Shown: piece by piece, positions 36,437 to 47,141 of the stretch
Layout of the letters: the number at the start of each line of letters is the position of its first letter
How positions within the stretch are numbered: the stretch's first letter is position 1
From: Mantis religiosa
Taxonomy: Eukaryota > Arthropoda > Insecta > Mantodea > Mantidae
DNA length: 64,000 nt
Assembly (NCBI GenBank): GCA_030765055.1
Contig: CM060947.1
Location: forward strand, 261,022,940 to 261,086,939
Direction of reading: 5' to 3'
Notes under the pieces: model-generated
What the model was told of the DNA's origin: nothing
Databases searched by the model: none
What the model saw: only the letters and a program-made list of their open reading frames with translations
Position numbers and translations under genes: made by a program

Positions 36437-37880
36437 AGACTGAAAAATACAATACCACAGCTGGGATTTGAACTACGGATCTTCTGGTTGCCATCCAGTC
36501 GCTCTAACCATTGAGCTACTATGGATAACTTGCCGATAGGACATTAAATTCTCCAGCTGACTCGCGTATTTCCCGGTAAACCACTAGGAGTTCTCATAAA
36601 CACATGAGACAACTACCTTAATGACGACTTACTATGCTTTAAGTACTTTAAGGCCCGGGCTTTATAGTTCGGACCACTATTAGGTACAACTGACTCGTGT
36701 TTTTCCCGGTAAACCACTAGGAGTTCTCAGAAACACAGGAGACAACTACCTTAATGACGACTTACTATGCTGTAAGTACTTTAAGGCCCGGGCTTTATAG
36801 TTCGGACCACTATTAGGTACAACTGACTGGTGTTTTTCCTGGTAAACCTCTAGGAGGTCTCATAAACACATAAGACAACTACCTTAATGATGACTTACTA
36901 TGCCGTAAGTACTTTAAGGCCCGGGCTCTATAGTTCGGACCACTATTAGGTACAACTAACTCGTGTTTTTCCCGGTAAACCACTAGGAGTTCTCATAAAC
37001 ACATAAGACAACTACCTTAATGACGACTTACTATGCTGTAAGTACTTTAAGGCCCGGGCTTTATAGTTCGGACCACTATTAGGTACAACTGACTCGTGTT
37101 TTTTCCGGTAAACCACTAGGAGTTCTCATAAACACATAAGACAACTACCTTAATGACGACTTACTATGCTGTAAGTACTTTAAGACCCGGGCTTTATAGT
37201 TCGGACCACTATTAGGTACAACTGACTCGTGTTTTTCCCGGTAAACCACTAGGAGTTCTCATAAACACATGAGACAACTACCTTAATGACGACTTACTAT
37301 GCTGTAAGTACTTTAAGGCCCGGGCTTTATAGTTCGGACCACTATTAGGTACAACTGACTCGTGTTTTTCCCGGTAAACCACTAGGAGTTCTCATAAACA
37401 CATGAGACAACTACCTTAATGACGACTTACTATGCTGTAAGTACTTTAAGGCCGGGCTTTATAGTTCGGACCACTATTAGGTACAACTGACTCGTGTTTT
37501 TCCCGGTAAACCACTAGGAGTTCTCATAAACACATGAGACAACTACCTTAATGACGACTTACTATGCTGTAAGTACTTTAAGGCCGGGCTTTATAGTTCG
37601 GACCACTATTAGGTACAACTGACTCGTGTTTTTCCCGGTAAACCACTAGGAGTTCTCATAAACACATGAGACAACTACCTTAATGACGACTTACTATGCT
37701 GTAAGTACTTTAAGGCCCGGACTTTATAGTTCGGACCACTATTAGGTACAACTGACTCGTGTTTTTCCCGGTAAATCACTAGGAGTTCTCATAAACACAG
37801 GAGACAACTACCTTAACGACGACTTACTATGCTATAGGTACTTTAAGGCCCGGGCTTTATAGTTAACCACTATTAGGCGC
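36437..37880 (-). repeat. 133-bp satellite array capped by one tRNA-like module
   Basis: About ten units of 133 bp (for example TGACTCGTGT at 36691, 36824 and 36957), each with ATAAACACATGAGACAACTA, TTAAGGCCCGGGCTTTATAG and TTCGGACCACTATTAGGTAC. Units are very similar, so expansion is fairly recent. At the left end, on the minus strand, is a tRNA-like module (36450-36523) with a near-canonical TAGCTCAATGGTTAGAGCG D arm and AGTTCAAATCC. The right end has no module. Fewer units of the same satellite form the core of the fold-back elements at 7.2 and 24.2 kb. Confidence 0.92.
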
Positions 37881-37932
37881 AATCGAAATTTCGATTTGTT
37901 ATTACAAACTCAAGGTTTTCATTTGAAAAATA

Positions 37933-39244
37933 CGAGGGTGCGTCAAAAAGTAATGCCTTCTATTTTTTTTTCCTTAAATAAGTAAGCTATGTCAAAACGT
38001 TGAATTTGGTGCAATTCGTCAAACCTTCTTCTCCAATCCCCTGCATTAGTAACTTCCTAAGTCAACAGGTGGCAGCACTGCATCCTCTTGCAAAATGGTT
38101 GACATTCGCATTAGACAGCCTTCTGTGATTGAATTTTTGACTGCGGAAGGTGAAACGCCAATTTGCATTCACGAAAGGCTAAAAAATGTGTATGGTGATG
38201 TAACGGTGGATCTCCGCACTGTTAGACGATGGGTTCGTCGCTGTAACGAAGCTGAAGGGCAAACGCCATTGGCAGAGGAAAAGCGAAGCCTCAGGCCGGT
38301 GACACCAGTGACTCCATGTAACATTCAGCGAGTCGATGACATCAATCGTGGTGATCGCCGGATAACAACAGGTGAATTGTGTCGCATTATCTTCCTCAGT
38401 AAAGGCGGTGTGATGACGATTATTCAACTACTGGGTCACTCAAAAGTTTGTTCAGGTTGTGTACCAAGAATGTTAACCGCCCAAAACAAAGAAACAAAGT
38501 CAACAGAAGCCTCCGAAAACTTGCAGCGCTTCAATTTGGAGGGAGAGGAATTTCTGAAAAAAAATTGTTACTGGAGACGCAACGTGGGTTCATTTTTTGA
38601 ACCTGAATCAAAGAGGCAGTCAATGGAATGGCATCACACAACGTCACCGAACAAAAAAGCTCAAAACTCAGCGGTGGGCAGGGAAAGTTATGGCGACAGT
38701 GTTTTGGGATGCAGAGGGTGTGCTTATGATTAATTTTTGGAGCAGGGATGCACAATAAATTCTGTCTAATACGTCAGAACTCTCAAAAAGCTAAAAACAC
38801 GTTTTCGCCGAGTTCGCCCTACAAAAACTATGGTGGATGTTCTTCTTTTGCTGATAATGCAGGACCACACAACCGCCGTTACACCACTGCAGAAATTGAG
38901 AAATTGGGATGGCAAGTCTTACCTGACTGACCTGCCACCATCAGACTTTCATCTGTTCGGGCCACTAAAGGAAGCTCATTGTGGGATTCATTTTGTAGAT
39001 GAGGAGGCTGTGAAAACGTCCGTGCGTCAATGGCTTAGGAAGCAAGACCACGTGTTTTACCATACTGGAATACATGCCCTAGTTAAAAGGTGGACCAAAA
39101 CTGTGGAAAAGGACGGAGATTATGTTGTATAGTGAGATATTAATTGTCAATGTTGTAGCTTTCAAGCTATGTAAATTGGATTAAATTTGCTTGGCAATTA
39201 AAAGAGAAAAATGATAGGAGGCATTACTTTTTGACCCAGTCTCG
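37933..39244 (+). mobile_element. Mariner family B, copy 2
   Basis: 1312 bp between TA at 37931-37932 and 39245-39246. Inverted ends read CGAGGGTGCGTCAAAAAGTA and the complement of CGAGACTGGGTCAAAAAGTA. The plus strand encodes a broken transposase. Both ends and the target duplication are intact, so it could in principle be moved by a functional enzyme of the family. Confidence 0.92.
38095..39132 (+). pseudogene. Broken mariner transposase (family B, copy 2)
   Basis: Starts MVDIRIRQPSVIEFLTAEGE (38095). The helix-turn-helix DLRTVRRWVRRCNEAEG is readable to about 38500. Frameshifts near 38540 and 38640 and a stop near 38730 follow. The first catalytic motif reads GDATW instead of GDETW in the appropriate frame. 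The C-terminal part from 38830 contains PPSDFHLFGPLKEAH and ends KDGDYVV. The second aspartate motif is damaged (the family's HDNARPH corresponds to ADNAGPH). Not functional. Confidence 0.85.
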
Positions 39245-39246
39245 TA

Positions 39247-39828
39247 GATTGTTCTGATTTTATTAAGTTTTTATAAAGGGGCTTTATTTCATCATGTATA
39301 TAAATGAGATGAAGTTTGCCTTTCTGAACACACGATCACTTCCGCAGTTGTTTTAAATATCCAGTTTGGTACTTTACCTTAGCTTGGCTTAGTTTAAATA
39401 TTTTACTGGTGTAATTTGGTTTGCCGATATGAACAAACGAAGGGCTATTAGTGTGATTGTTGAAACTGACTAAAAGAATGGAGGATTTTGTTAAAAGGTT
39501 TGCAAGTAAATCCCACAGGAAGTTTTGATTACCGGTAACACTTTGGAAAAGCCAAAACCTTAATCAGTACACAGGTAAAAATGAAATGCATACACACAAA
39601 AAATGTGTCGGCGAGCCTCTTTGATACACCGCCGACAGCGAGTGAGTAATTTCATTATTTGGATCAGGAATAAATGAAATGGCATTACGACACAGGGAAA
39701 AAAACTAATGAAATTACAGCTGTAACGATACTCGCTTTTAATTGCAATAAAAGTGATGAAAGGAGCAAAAATTGCAGACAAATGGAAGCGTAGTTCAAAG
39801 TAAGTGCCCATGGACGGCACCGTTACTT
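39247..39828. other. No recognisable feature
   Basis: Sequence between a mariner and the 3' end of the nested LINE. No supported feature. Confidence 0.4.
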
Positions 39829-40599
39829 TTTTTATTTAAACAATATTTTACAGCCCGTGTTTTACCTAAAGGTATATCACGGGATTATCTACAATAGTTA
39901 TTTACACAGTACTATACAGATTTATTCAAGCATGTGGTAGATGCTCTTGATGAACCCTGATACTTGAACTGTATTGAAGTGAATCTTCAGAACCGCGGGT
40001 AGAGGGGCCGAACATAAAACGTCTGGTCGATCTTTTGAGAAATTACTGCACTCTGTCATCAAATGCAGAGACGTCTGTGGGTGTTTCTCAGTGCAGTTAC
40101 AGGATGGCGATGCTCTTATTTTTATTCTGTGAAGGTAGGCCTGGAAACGGCCGTGATTTGTGAGGAATTGTGTGGTTATGTGATTGGGCCATAGAGATAA
40201 GGACAGGCGGTGCTGTATGTTGGGAATGAAAAGTTTGGTATGAAAGGCATTGTTGGAACTGGTGTATATGGAGTTCCAAACTGTAGTGTAGTATTCGGTT
40301 AGCAGCAGCTTGCCCCGAGTTATGGGAATTGATTTGTAGTCTAAGGTGGTCTTGTGACTGGCAGCAATCCTAGCGAAGTAATCGACTCTTTCATTCCCCC
40401 GTAGACCTGCATAACCTTTGACCCAGTGAAGAGCGATGTTGTGTGCCTTGTTTAAGGTGATGATCTTTTCTCTGAGCCGAACGGTGCCATGCCATGCCGT
40501 GTGTTGCTGACAGGCTGCATATAGCCAGAAGGTTTTTGTTACTTGCCCACCCGTTAAGGGTTTTACCGCAGGTAAGGTAGATTTCGGGATGTTGTAGGG

Positions 40600-42100
40600 T
40601 GAAATGTGGGCTTTAGAATGGTGTTTTTATGAGGTTACAAGATGTAGCTGGAGGTTGAAGGACAGGATGCAACACCTTGCACCCTGGTGTTTTTATTTGT
40701 TTTTACTTTGGGGAATAACTTTGATGCCAAGCAGCTTGTAAGGATTATGTGGAGCTCAGCTTTAGCTTCTGTTAGGATTAGCTCCTGGGTTATCTTGGAT
40801 GCCCGCAAGCCATGCGAGGTAACCGGTGCTGTCCAGAACGACGTCTAGTGGGGTCATAATCTCCCAAGGATCTGACAAGGGCGCTTCTGTGGTTGGGTAA
40901 ACTTGCGTATAATTTTGATGCCCGGCGCCTAATTTCATCCTCCACGTATGGAAGACTCGAGGCCTCGTGAAGCAACCTGGTAGGAAAATAACGTCCCACA
41001 GAATATATAGACCTGAGTCCTCTATTCTGTGCACGTTGGAGCCATGCTAGCCAGCTGTCTGCGGCCATGCCCCAGATCTCGCAGGTGTAAAGCATAACGG
41101 GCATTACCAGCGCTCGGAAGAGAAATAACTTCATGCCAACTGGCATCGAGGTTGACCCCAGTATTGGATACAGGGAAGCAATTGCTCCCTGTACCTTCGC
41201 CGCTCGGTCCCTGATGTGTTGGCGAAAAGTTAGACCCCTGTCTAAGTTAACACCTAGGTACTGGACGGAGTTAGTCCACTCTATACTTCGACCTCGGTAG
41301 CTGAAATTGGGGCAGTCTGCGGGGGTGTGACGCTTTGTAAAAAGTATGGCGTGGCTTTTGTCCGGATTAACGGACATCCGCCAACGCCTACACCACTGCT
41401 GTGTAAGGCGGAGATGTCTTTGTAAGGGGTTGAAGGCTCTGAGGATGTGTTTGTCTTTGCAGAACAGATGCACGTCGTCAGCGTATTGTGCCATGACGAC
41501 TCGTGGCTCTGTTGGGAAATCTGCCATAAAGACGATGAATAGGGTGGGGGATAGTACCGAGCCTTCGGGGACTCCGCCCCTCACTGGTCTGAGTGTAGAA
41601 GTTTTCCCCGCGACTGAGACTTGGAATGTGCGGTGTAGCAAGAAGCTGTGTAGGATGTTGACCATTTATATTGGCAGCCCCAGGTGAATCAGTTTGTAAA
41701 GGAGCCCAGCGTGCCATGTCGTAGAGAAGACCTTCTCGACGTCCAAAGAAACCGCAGCAGTGAAGGCGCCTTCCTGGAAACCCAGGGCAGCTGTCTCCAA
41801 CACACGCAGCAGCTGTTGGATTGTCGAGTGCCCAGGACGAAAACCAAACTGGTGGGCGGGAATGGCTTGAATGTCTCCCAATATTGGGGACAAGCGGGTG
41901 AGAATCAACGTCTCGAGAACTTTCGAGAGGGTGGAAAGGAGACTAATGGCTCGGTAGCTGGAGGGGTGAACCGGATCTTTCCCAGGTTTCAATATGCAAA
42001 TCACCCGGGCCTCTCTCCACTCTCGTGGAAAGTACCCAAGGGTGAGGCACATGTTGAAAATCCTAGTTAGGAACAGAACCGCGTTGAAGGGAAGATGGCG
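40600..42100 (-). mobile_element. 5'-truncated jockey-like LINE nested in the RNase H domain
   Basis: Within the RNase H domain of the host LINE, sequence switches after YVDSVAAL (near 42115) to a jockey-type reverse transcriptase: LRHLPFNAVLFLTRIFNMCL, LGYFPREWREARVICILKPG, motif A SLDVEKVFST, then RGGVPEGSVLSPTLF and AQYADDVHLF (near 41490). The thumb has MKLFLFRALVMPVMLYTCEI. A single TAA (near 41667) separates two otherwise in-frame parts. The upstream half is missing, as expected from incomplete reverse transcription. The downstream boundary lies between about 40560 and 40780; no clear target duplication was found. Confidence 0.8.
40790..41665 (-). pseudogene. Jockey-like reverse transcriptase, catalytic part
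   Basis: 291-codon frame carrying motif B (GGVPEGSVLSPTLFIVFMAD), the YADD catalytic site, NPDKSHAILFTKRH, VQYLGVNLDRGLTFRQH and the thumb to LVRSLGDYDPTRRR. It is continuous, apart from one stop codon, with the upstream frame that ends at 41666. A related thumb at 33.3 kb has SLGRYHQREQRR at the same place, so both belong to one clade. Confidence 0.85.
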
Positions 42101-42881
42101 GAGCATTAGGAGAGCGGCTACTGAGTCAACATATATGGAGAAAATTGTGCTACCGGTTTTCTGTTGTTTTATCCACCCCACAGCTGCTTTAATACCTAGA
42201 AGTTCAACCTGGAATACTGAGTTTACTAGGTCTAATCTTTTAACTACTATGTAGATCTCTTTGGAGTCTTCTGTAACCACCATTCCTTCACCAACGTGGT
42301 TTACTCTCTTGGAGCCATCTGTGAAAATAAGAATTTCAGCTTTCCCTAATTCTCCTGAAGTATTTATATGGTTATCTTTGGGATGAATACCTTTGGATCT
42401 GGATGGAATTTCCGTTCGTTTCAGCATCGGGATTGCTGCATTAGTGGAGTGTCCTTTCGATATAGCTTTAATGTCGTTATGTAAGAGGATAGCTGATTCG
42501 ATGGGCATAACACCTGCGGTTGACTGCAAGGCATTGTTTGATACAGTTCTGTATGCTTTTGTAGCGAAAATCAAGAAGGATCTTTGGATTTGGCGTAATT
42601 TCAGTGTGGCCCTTTGAGATGTAGACTTCCGCAGCGTACATTATTGCAGGAAGAATGGCGTGGTTATAAATAGTCATTGGATGAGGGTAGGACATTCCCA
42701 TGTACTTTTGGAACATCTCACTAGGCTGTTGCGTATATGTATTTCTTTGTTTTCCAGGTAAAGCATGTGAGGGTACCAGTCCATTTTGTTGTCAATCATT
42801 ACTCCCAAGTATTTCAACTTCGTCACTACATTTAACCGTCGTCCTGTAGCTGTACGATGACTGATGTATTCTTCCTTCTTC

Positions 42882-44205
42882 CAGTGGCGGCTGGTGCGTT
42901 AAATTATTGGTGGTGCACAAATGAAAAATAAAATACACAGTAGTAATGACTCACCTATTTATACAGATTCTCTGCTCTACTCTCTTTAGACCTGGCGAAA
43001 CTATCGATAACTTTAGCGTTGAAGTCGCTGATCTTCACAACAAAATCTCTCTCAATTGAAAACATTACTAATGCTGACAATCGGTCATGTGACATTGTGT
43101 TCCTAAGGAAAGTTTTTATTCTTTTTAAAGCTGAGAAACACCATTCTGCTTCAGCGGTAGACATTGGCATAGATAACAGTACTCGGAGGAATTTGACATA
43201 TTCGCTGAATGTAGTACATAAATTGTTTTCCTTATTGAAGTCCATCAAGCACAAAGCGCCGGACATTCTACGAAATTCCTCTCGACTGTAAATTACAGTC
43301 AGTTCTCTATGAATTTTTGTTCCAATGATAAAAGGATAGAACCTTATTGTTTGTCTAAGCGAATCCTGTGGAAATAACTCAGAAATTTTCTTGATGAAAC
43401 AAAGTTGAGGCTACCAGATGCCCCGTGAAGCTAAATCTGTCCTTTGCTTCTCTAAGAAGGTCACATACTTCAAGAGCTTCTCTTCTTTTCACATCATGAT
43501 CTTCTATTCTTCTCGTCTTAATTACAGTTTCTTCGTGTTCCTCGATATCCACGCTATTTCTTACCTTTTGCACTTCCCTTTTAAAAGCGTTTAGCTGGGC
43601 GATGGAAAATGTTGCATTGCAGTCTCGTTTCTGCAGCTGATTGTACAAAATATCCACATGTGGCATGATCTTGTAGAAGAAAGACAGCCAGAATACAAAA
43701 TTATAATCGTTCAAAGTGGCCATAAACCCAGAAGCCTGAACAAGTGTGGCGTTGTTGTTTAACAGAGCTCTCTTCTGAATAACCTCCATGCATTTAATTA
43801 AATTCTCCCTGTGTTCGAAAAGCAGAGCACACAGAAGCTAAGCCTGAAGGTCACGCTATAGCCGTTGCTAAGTGTAGGAGGAGCTAGGTTTATAAAGCTC
43901 CATTTAAGCAATGTATAAGAAGACCCTCCCATCTGTTCACATTCCCGCAACCCCCTCAGAGAGCCTATATTTGGGCGAAATCTTAGGTTAACTCTTTGCT
44001 GCAAACCTGCTGCTCCTACAGCTAATCACTGTTTATTTCGACTTCTGCGGTCATGGGCAGCTACAGACGATAAGCGTAATTGAAACATGTTTGTATATAA
44101 AACAATGCAAACAAGTACAGATTTAATGTGCAAAATGCACCTGTTGTATATTCAGAATCAGTGAGTGTAGCGCAAACCTGCAACCTTATGGAAGAACCGC
44201 CCCTG
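42882..44205 (-). mobile_element. hAT transposon remnant with 8-bp target duplication
   Basis: Left end CAGTGGCGGCTGGTGCG (42882). Right end is the complement of CAGGGGCGGTTCTTCC (to 44205), so the terminal repeats share CAG.GGCGG.T. The 8-bp CCTTCTTC flanks it at 42874-42881 and 44206-44213. Eight-base duplications and CAGNGGCGG-like ends are hallmarks of hAT elements. Its minus-strand frames hold transposase pieces. It sits in the reverse-transcriptase region of the host LINE, and removing it with one copy of the duplication joins CVRKK to EEYISHRTA in frame. Confidence 0.88.
42955..43789 (-). pseudogene. hAT transposase, C-terminal part, broken
   Basis: Upstream piece (43789-43379, 136 codons) has NYDFVFWLSFF-type sequence with KIMPHVDILYNQLQKRD, resembling the central region of zinc-finger MYM/TTF-type hAT transposases. 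Downstream piece (43266-42955) is the C-terminal dimerisation region: LLSMPMSTAEAEWCFSALKR, then TFLRNTMSHDRLSALVMFSI. About 110 bp between them is out of frame. The N-terminal zinc finger and first catalytic region are absent. Confidence 0.8.
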
Positions 44206-44449
44206 CCTTCTTCCTCACGCACATTGACATCAATGCAGATTTGTCGTTGGCGATTTCCAGCTTGTTTCCCCTGCACCAATTCTGCGTGATTTGGAGAGCT
44301 AGCTGGAGGGTGGAGAGAACATGACTGTGAAGAACCTCTGAACAAGAGCATAATGTCGTCGGCGTATACAACCGTCTCCATTTCAGGTACATCTGCCAGT
44401 AGTTTTATTAGGCTGCTGACTAGGACATTCCATAAGGAGGGACCAGCGA

Positions 44450-46480
44450 GGATTTTTCACGGCCGCAGGGACGAGAGTGGACTCGACTACGCCGCAGCGC
44501 TGATCGACTCCCGCATGGAAAAGAAGAACGCCGGCAAGAAGAAGGCCTTACAGGCCGCAGCACAGCAGCCACCAACGCCTACGCCTGCAGCCTCACGGGC
44601 AGCGTCTCCCGCTCCACTGCAGAGCTTGCAGATGAAGGGGAACTGCATGATGGGCCCGCCAGGAGATTCTGGGCTAACGCCACTCCTTGGTCGCCCACCA
44701 CTGCCGCGCCCACTGTACCTGCCGCCACCACGCCGAAGCCATCGCCCCTCCTTGGCCCCTTCAGGCCAGAGCAACCAGCTGCAGCAAGCATGAAATCAGG
44801 GACACCTTCATCCGCATCGCCACCACCAGCTGCGCACCCGACCTAGGCCGAAGTGGCAGACCGCCACCCACCCTCGCACCCCTCAGTTTGCCGAACCTCC
44901 AGTACCTGCACCCAGGGACCCACACTCGCCACCGGGCCACCTAGCCTCCTTCAGCGCCGTTATCAGTGGGGCACCCAGGAACGTACCCACATGGTTCATC
45001 CTGAACGCCGCCCTGCTTAGGTGGCCCTCTGCACAGAGAGCCTCCCGCATCCCAACCAGCTACGGAACCTCTCAGCTTGTCCGACTGCACTTCACCGACA
45101 TCGCGGACTACGAAGCGGCCTTGACCACGGGCCTGCCCTTATTAGGGCGACATCTCAAAGTCGAGGCTGGCCGAGTGGTACTCAACTACCCTGTCGACGA
45201 TGCTGCAGATATGGACACGTCACCGAGAACTACACTGCCCGACCCAGGTGCCACTATTGCGGCAACTCAGCGCTGACCGGGCAGTGCCGACAACACGACC
45301 TTCGCCACCGACGACGGTACTGCGCCACCTGCAACGGCCACAACAACTACACTAGCCAGGCGCAGTGCCCACTCTACCAGAACAATTAACTTCGACAGAA
45401 CTCGCGTACTACGCCCGCAGCAGCAATCAGTCACCAGTCCGCACCTGCTGCCGCTACCGTCCCCCCTGGAGAGGACCTGCGGGACATCCTGAGCACCCTC
45501 AAGCGGGAAACTCACATCATCAATCGACTGGCTGTTGTCGAGGTGACACTCTCCGCAGGTAACACCGATACCAGGAATGACCTCCGTACCATTTACACCG
45601 AAGACGCCAACATCAGACCGAGGCTTCAAACACTGGAAGACGCATCTCAGTCAGCCGCCACCCTTCATCGCAACACCACAGACCAGCTCACTGCCTTGGC
45701 AACGACCCTCTCTGCCGCCAACTCGGACACCCAAAGCGAACTTCACACTCTGCACACCGAGGTCCTCAACATCGCTCCCAGGCTGTCAGCAATGGAAGAC
45801 GCATCCAAGTCAGTCGCCACTCACCACAAAGGCACATCAGACCAGCTCCAAAGACACGCCGAACTCCACGCCAGTAACACCACAACCCTTACGAACCGAC
45901 TGGACAGGCTGGAGCAACTAATACAAAGTGCACATAACGCCGACACCACAGCTTCTATCTCCAGGAAGCTGGCCCGGATAGAGGAAAAATACACCAAGCT
46001 CGAGAACAAAATCACAGAGATTTATTTCACCGCCATCGCCAGCCAGCAACACATCTCCACATCAACCAGCCACGCCGTCACTTCCTCGACGCCCTGCACC
46101 AGACACCCTGCAGACGCAGAACTCCACCCCATGGACGATGCAGGAGCACAATACTTCGATTCCTGGGATGATGTCCTCTCTGGCTTTGCACTACGAAAGC
46201 CTCCCACAGGCAGCCCTTATGACCGACAATAAAGATGCCCATTTGATCCCGGCATTCTCCTCCTCCCAAAACCCACGCCACTTCCCGGGCTGCTGTCAGG
46301 GCCTTGGTCATGGCAGCAAGCCGAATAGTACCACGTAATTTTTCCAACCAGTTGGGGGAAAGTTCAATAACGTACTAACGGGAGTGCTCAGCGGAATCCC
46401 AAAAACCCTCCTAACTTCTCCCTTTAACAGCCGCTCACTTCACATCCAATTCCCGTTCATTTCTTAAAACTAAAAAAAAA
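44450..46480 (+). mobile_element. ORF1-only LINE (HAL-like), 10-bp target duplication
   Basis: 2031 bp ending in an A run (TAAAAAAAAA) and flanked by GGACCAGCGA at 44440-44449 and 46481-46490. It is GC-rich, unlike its surroundings. It encodes only gag-like ORF1 material: a proline/alanine-rich N-terminal part, a cysteine/histidine knuckle region near 45.19-45.39 kb, and a coiled-coil-like part to 46232. About 250 bp of 3' untranslated region follow. No endonuclease or reverse transcriptase is present. Excising it joins GCPQGSVAGP to SLWNVLV of the host LINE in frame. Confidence 0.85.
44512..46232 (+). pseudogene. LINE ORF1 (gag-like), broken by frameshifts
   Basis: Starts MEKKNAGKKKALQAAAQ near 44515 with a basic, proline-rich stretch. 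Shifted frames near 45.03-45.20 kb give TSQLVRLHFTDIADYEAALT, LGRHLKVEAGRVVLNYPV. A zinc-knuckle-like region (45180-45389) has CRRCCRYGHVTENYT and CHYCG and CATCNGH, with some expected cysteines replaced. The last frame (45543-46232, 229 codons) has three similar ~40-residue coiled-coil-like segments (RLQTLEDASQSAATLH, RLSAMEDASKSVATHH) and ends with DSWDDVLSGFALRKPP. ORF1 proteins bind LINE RNA. Current frames do not give one protein. Confidence 0.75.
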
Positions 46481-46690
46481 GGACCAGCGACAGATCCCTG
46501 TGGACAACCTTTGGTTACTGCCTTTGAGATGGCCGTATTGGCTAATTTGAGCTGGGCGGTTCGATTTAGTAGAAAATCACTAATTAAATAGTAAATATTG
46601 GTTGGACACTTTAGTTCCCGTAGGCGAGCTAGGCGTTGTCAAAAGCTCCGACGATATCCAGCGTAAGTAGACAGCTTTTGGGTGACAGGA

Positions 46691-47039
46691 TGCTCTTTCA
46701 CTTGACTCAAGTTTATCTAGTTATCATCAGAAGCAAGATTTTGTGGTAACAAGTATTTCTAAAATACGCATTAATAATTTTAATTGGTGGTGTTTTGTGG
46801 GGGGTTTTACCATAAATTCGCATTAATTTGCGCAAATCTTTGGGGAAGAATTAATGAGTAACACAATTGGTAAGAACCCCTTTTTTCCAAATTATAACAT
46901 TTTACTGGAAATGAGCAGATAGAGTAGGTAACATGAATAAGATCAATTATCAGACATCAGACATGGCCAAAATGCAACATACAACAAGTTGTTATATAAA
47001 TATTAAAAGCAGAAGCATTATTAACAGTGAAGTATTCTT
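46691..47039. other. No recognisable feature
   Basis: AT-rich sequence between the nested LINE block and the Penelope palindrome. Confidence 0.4.
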
Positions 47040-47106
47040 CATATTTAAGTTTGAATTTCTGAGTTACTATGTTTACACTCAGTCTTCACTTACTTGTTGT
47101 ATAATT

Positions 47107-47141
47107 GAAACGTTTTCAAGATCACTCGATCTCATCCTCAG
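47107..47141 (-). ncRNA. Possible hammerhead ribozyme half-core (left arm)
   Basis: On the minus strand: CTGAGGA, then a hairpin with a 5-bp stem (AGATC..GATCT, GAGT loop), then GAAA. The stem is better preserved than in the right arm. Same reservation: only half of the core is assigned. Confidence 0.3.

Larger units (their letters stand above)
39829..46690 (-). mobile_element. RNase H-bearing LINE (R1/LOA/I group), split by three insertions
   Basis: One minus-strand non-LTR retrotransposon, readable in four separated blocks. 46491-46690: reverse-transcriptase motif A (CLLTLDIVGAFDNA) to motif B (GCPQGSVAGP). 44214-44439: SLWNVLVSSLIKLL, then catalytic VVYADDIMLLF. About 42100-42873: KLKYLGVMIDNKMDW, thumb (AILPAIMYAAEVY), then RNase H with FTDGSK and VELLGIKAAVGW and YVDSVAAL. 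39829-40600: the RNase H end HWVKGYAGLRGNE, a cysteine/histidine tail, and an A-rich 3' end. The 5' part (ORF1, endonuclease) is missing. It also has a frameshift near 42550. Confidence 0.85.

Noticed and set aside
41666..42574. Single protein with RNase H followed by reverse transcriptase
   Set aside because: The order is the reverse of any LINE polyprotein. It arises because a jockey-like LINE inserted in frame into the RNase H domain of another LINE.
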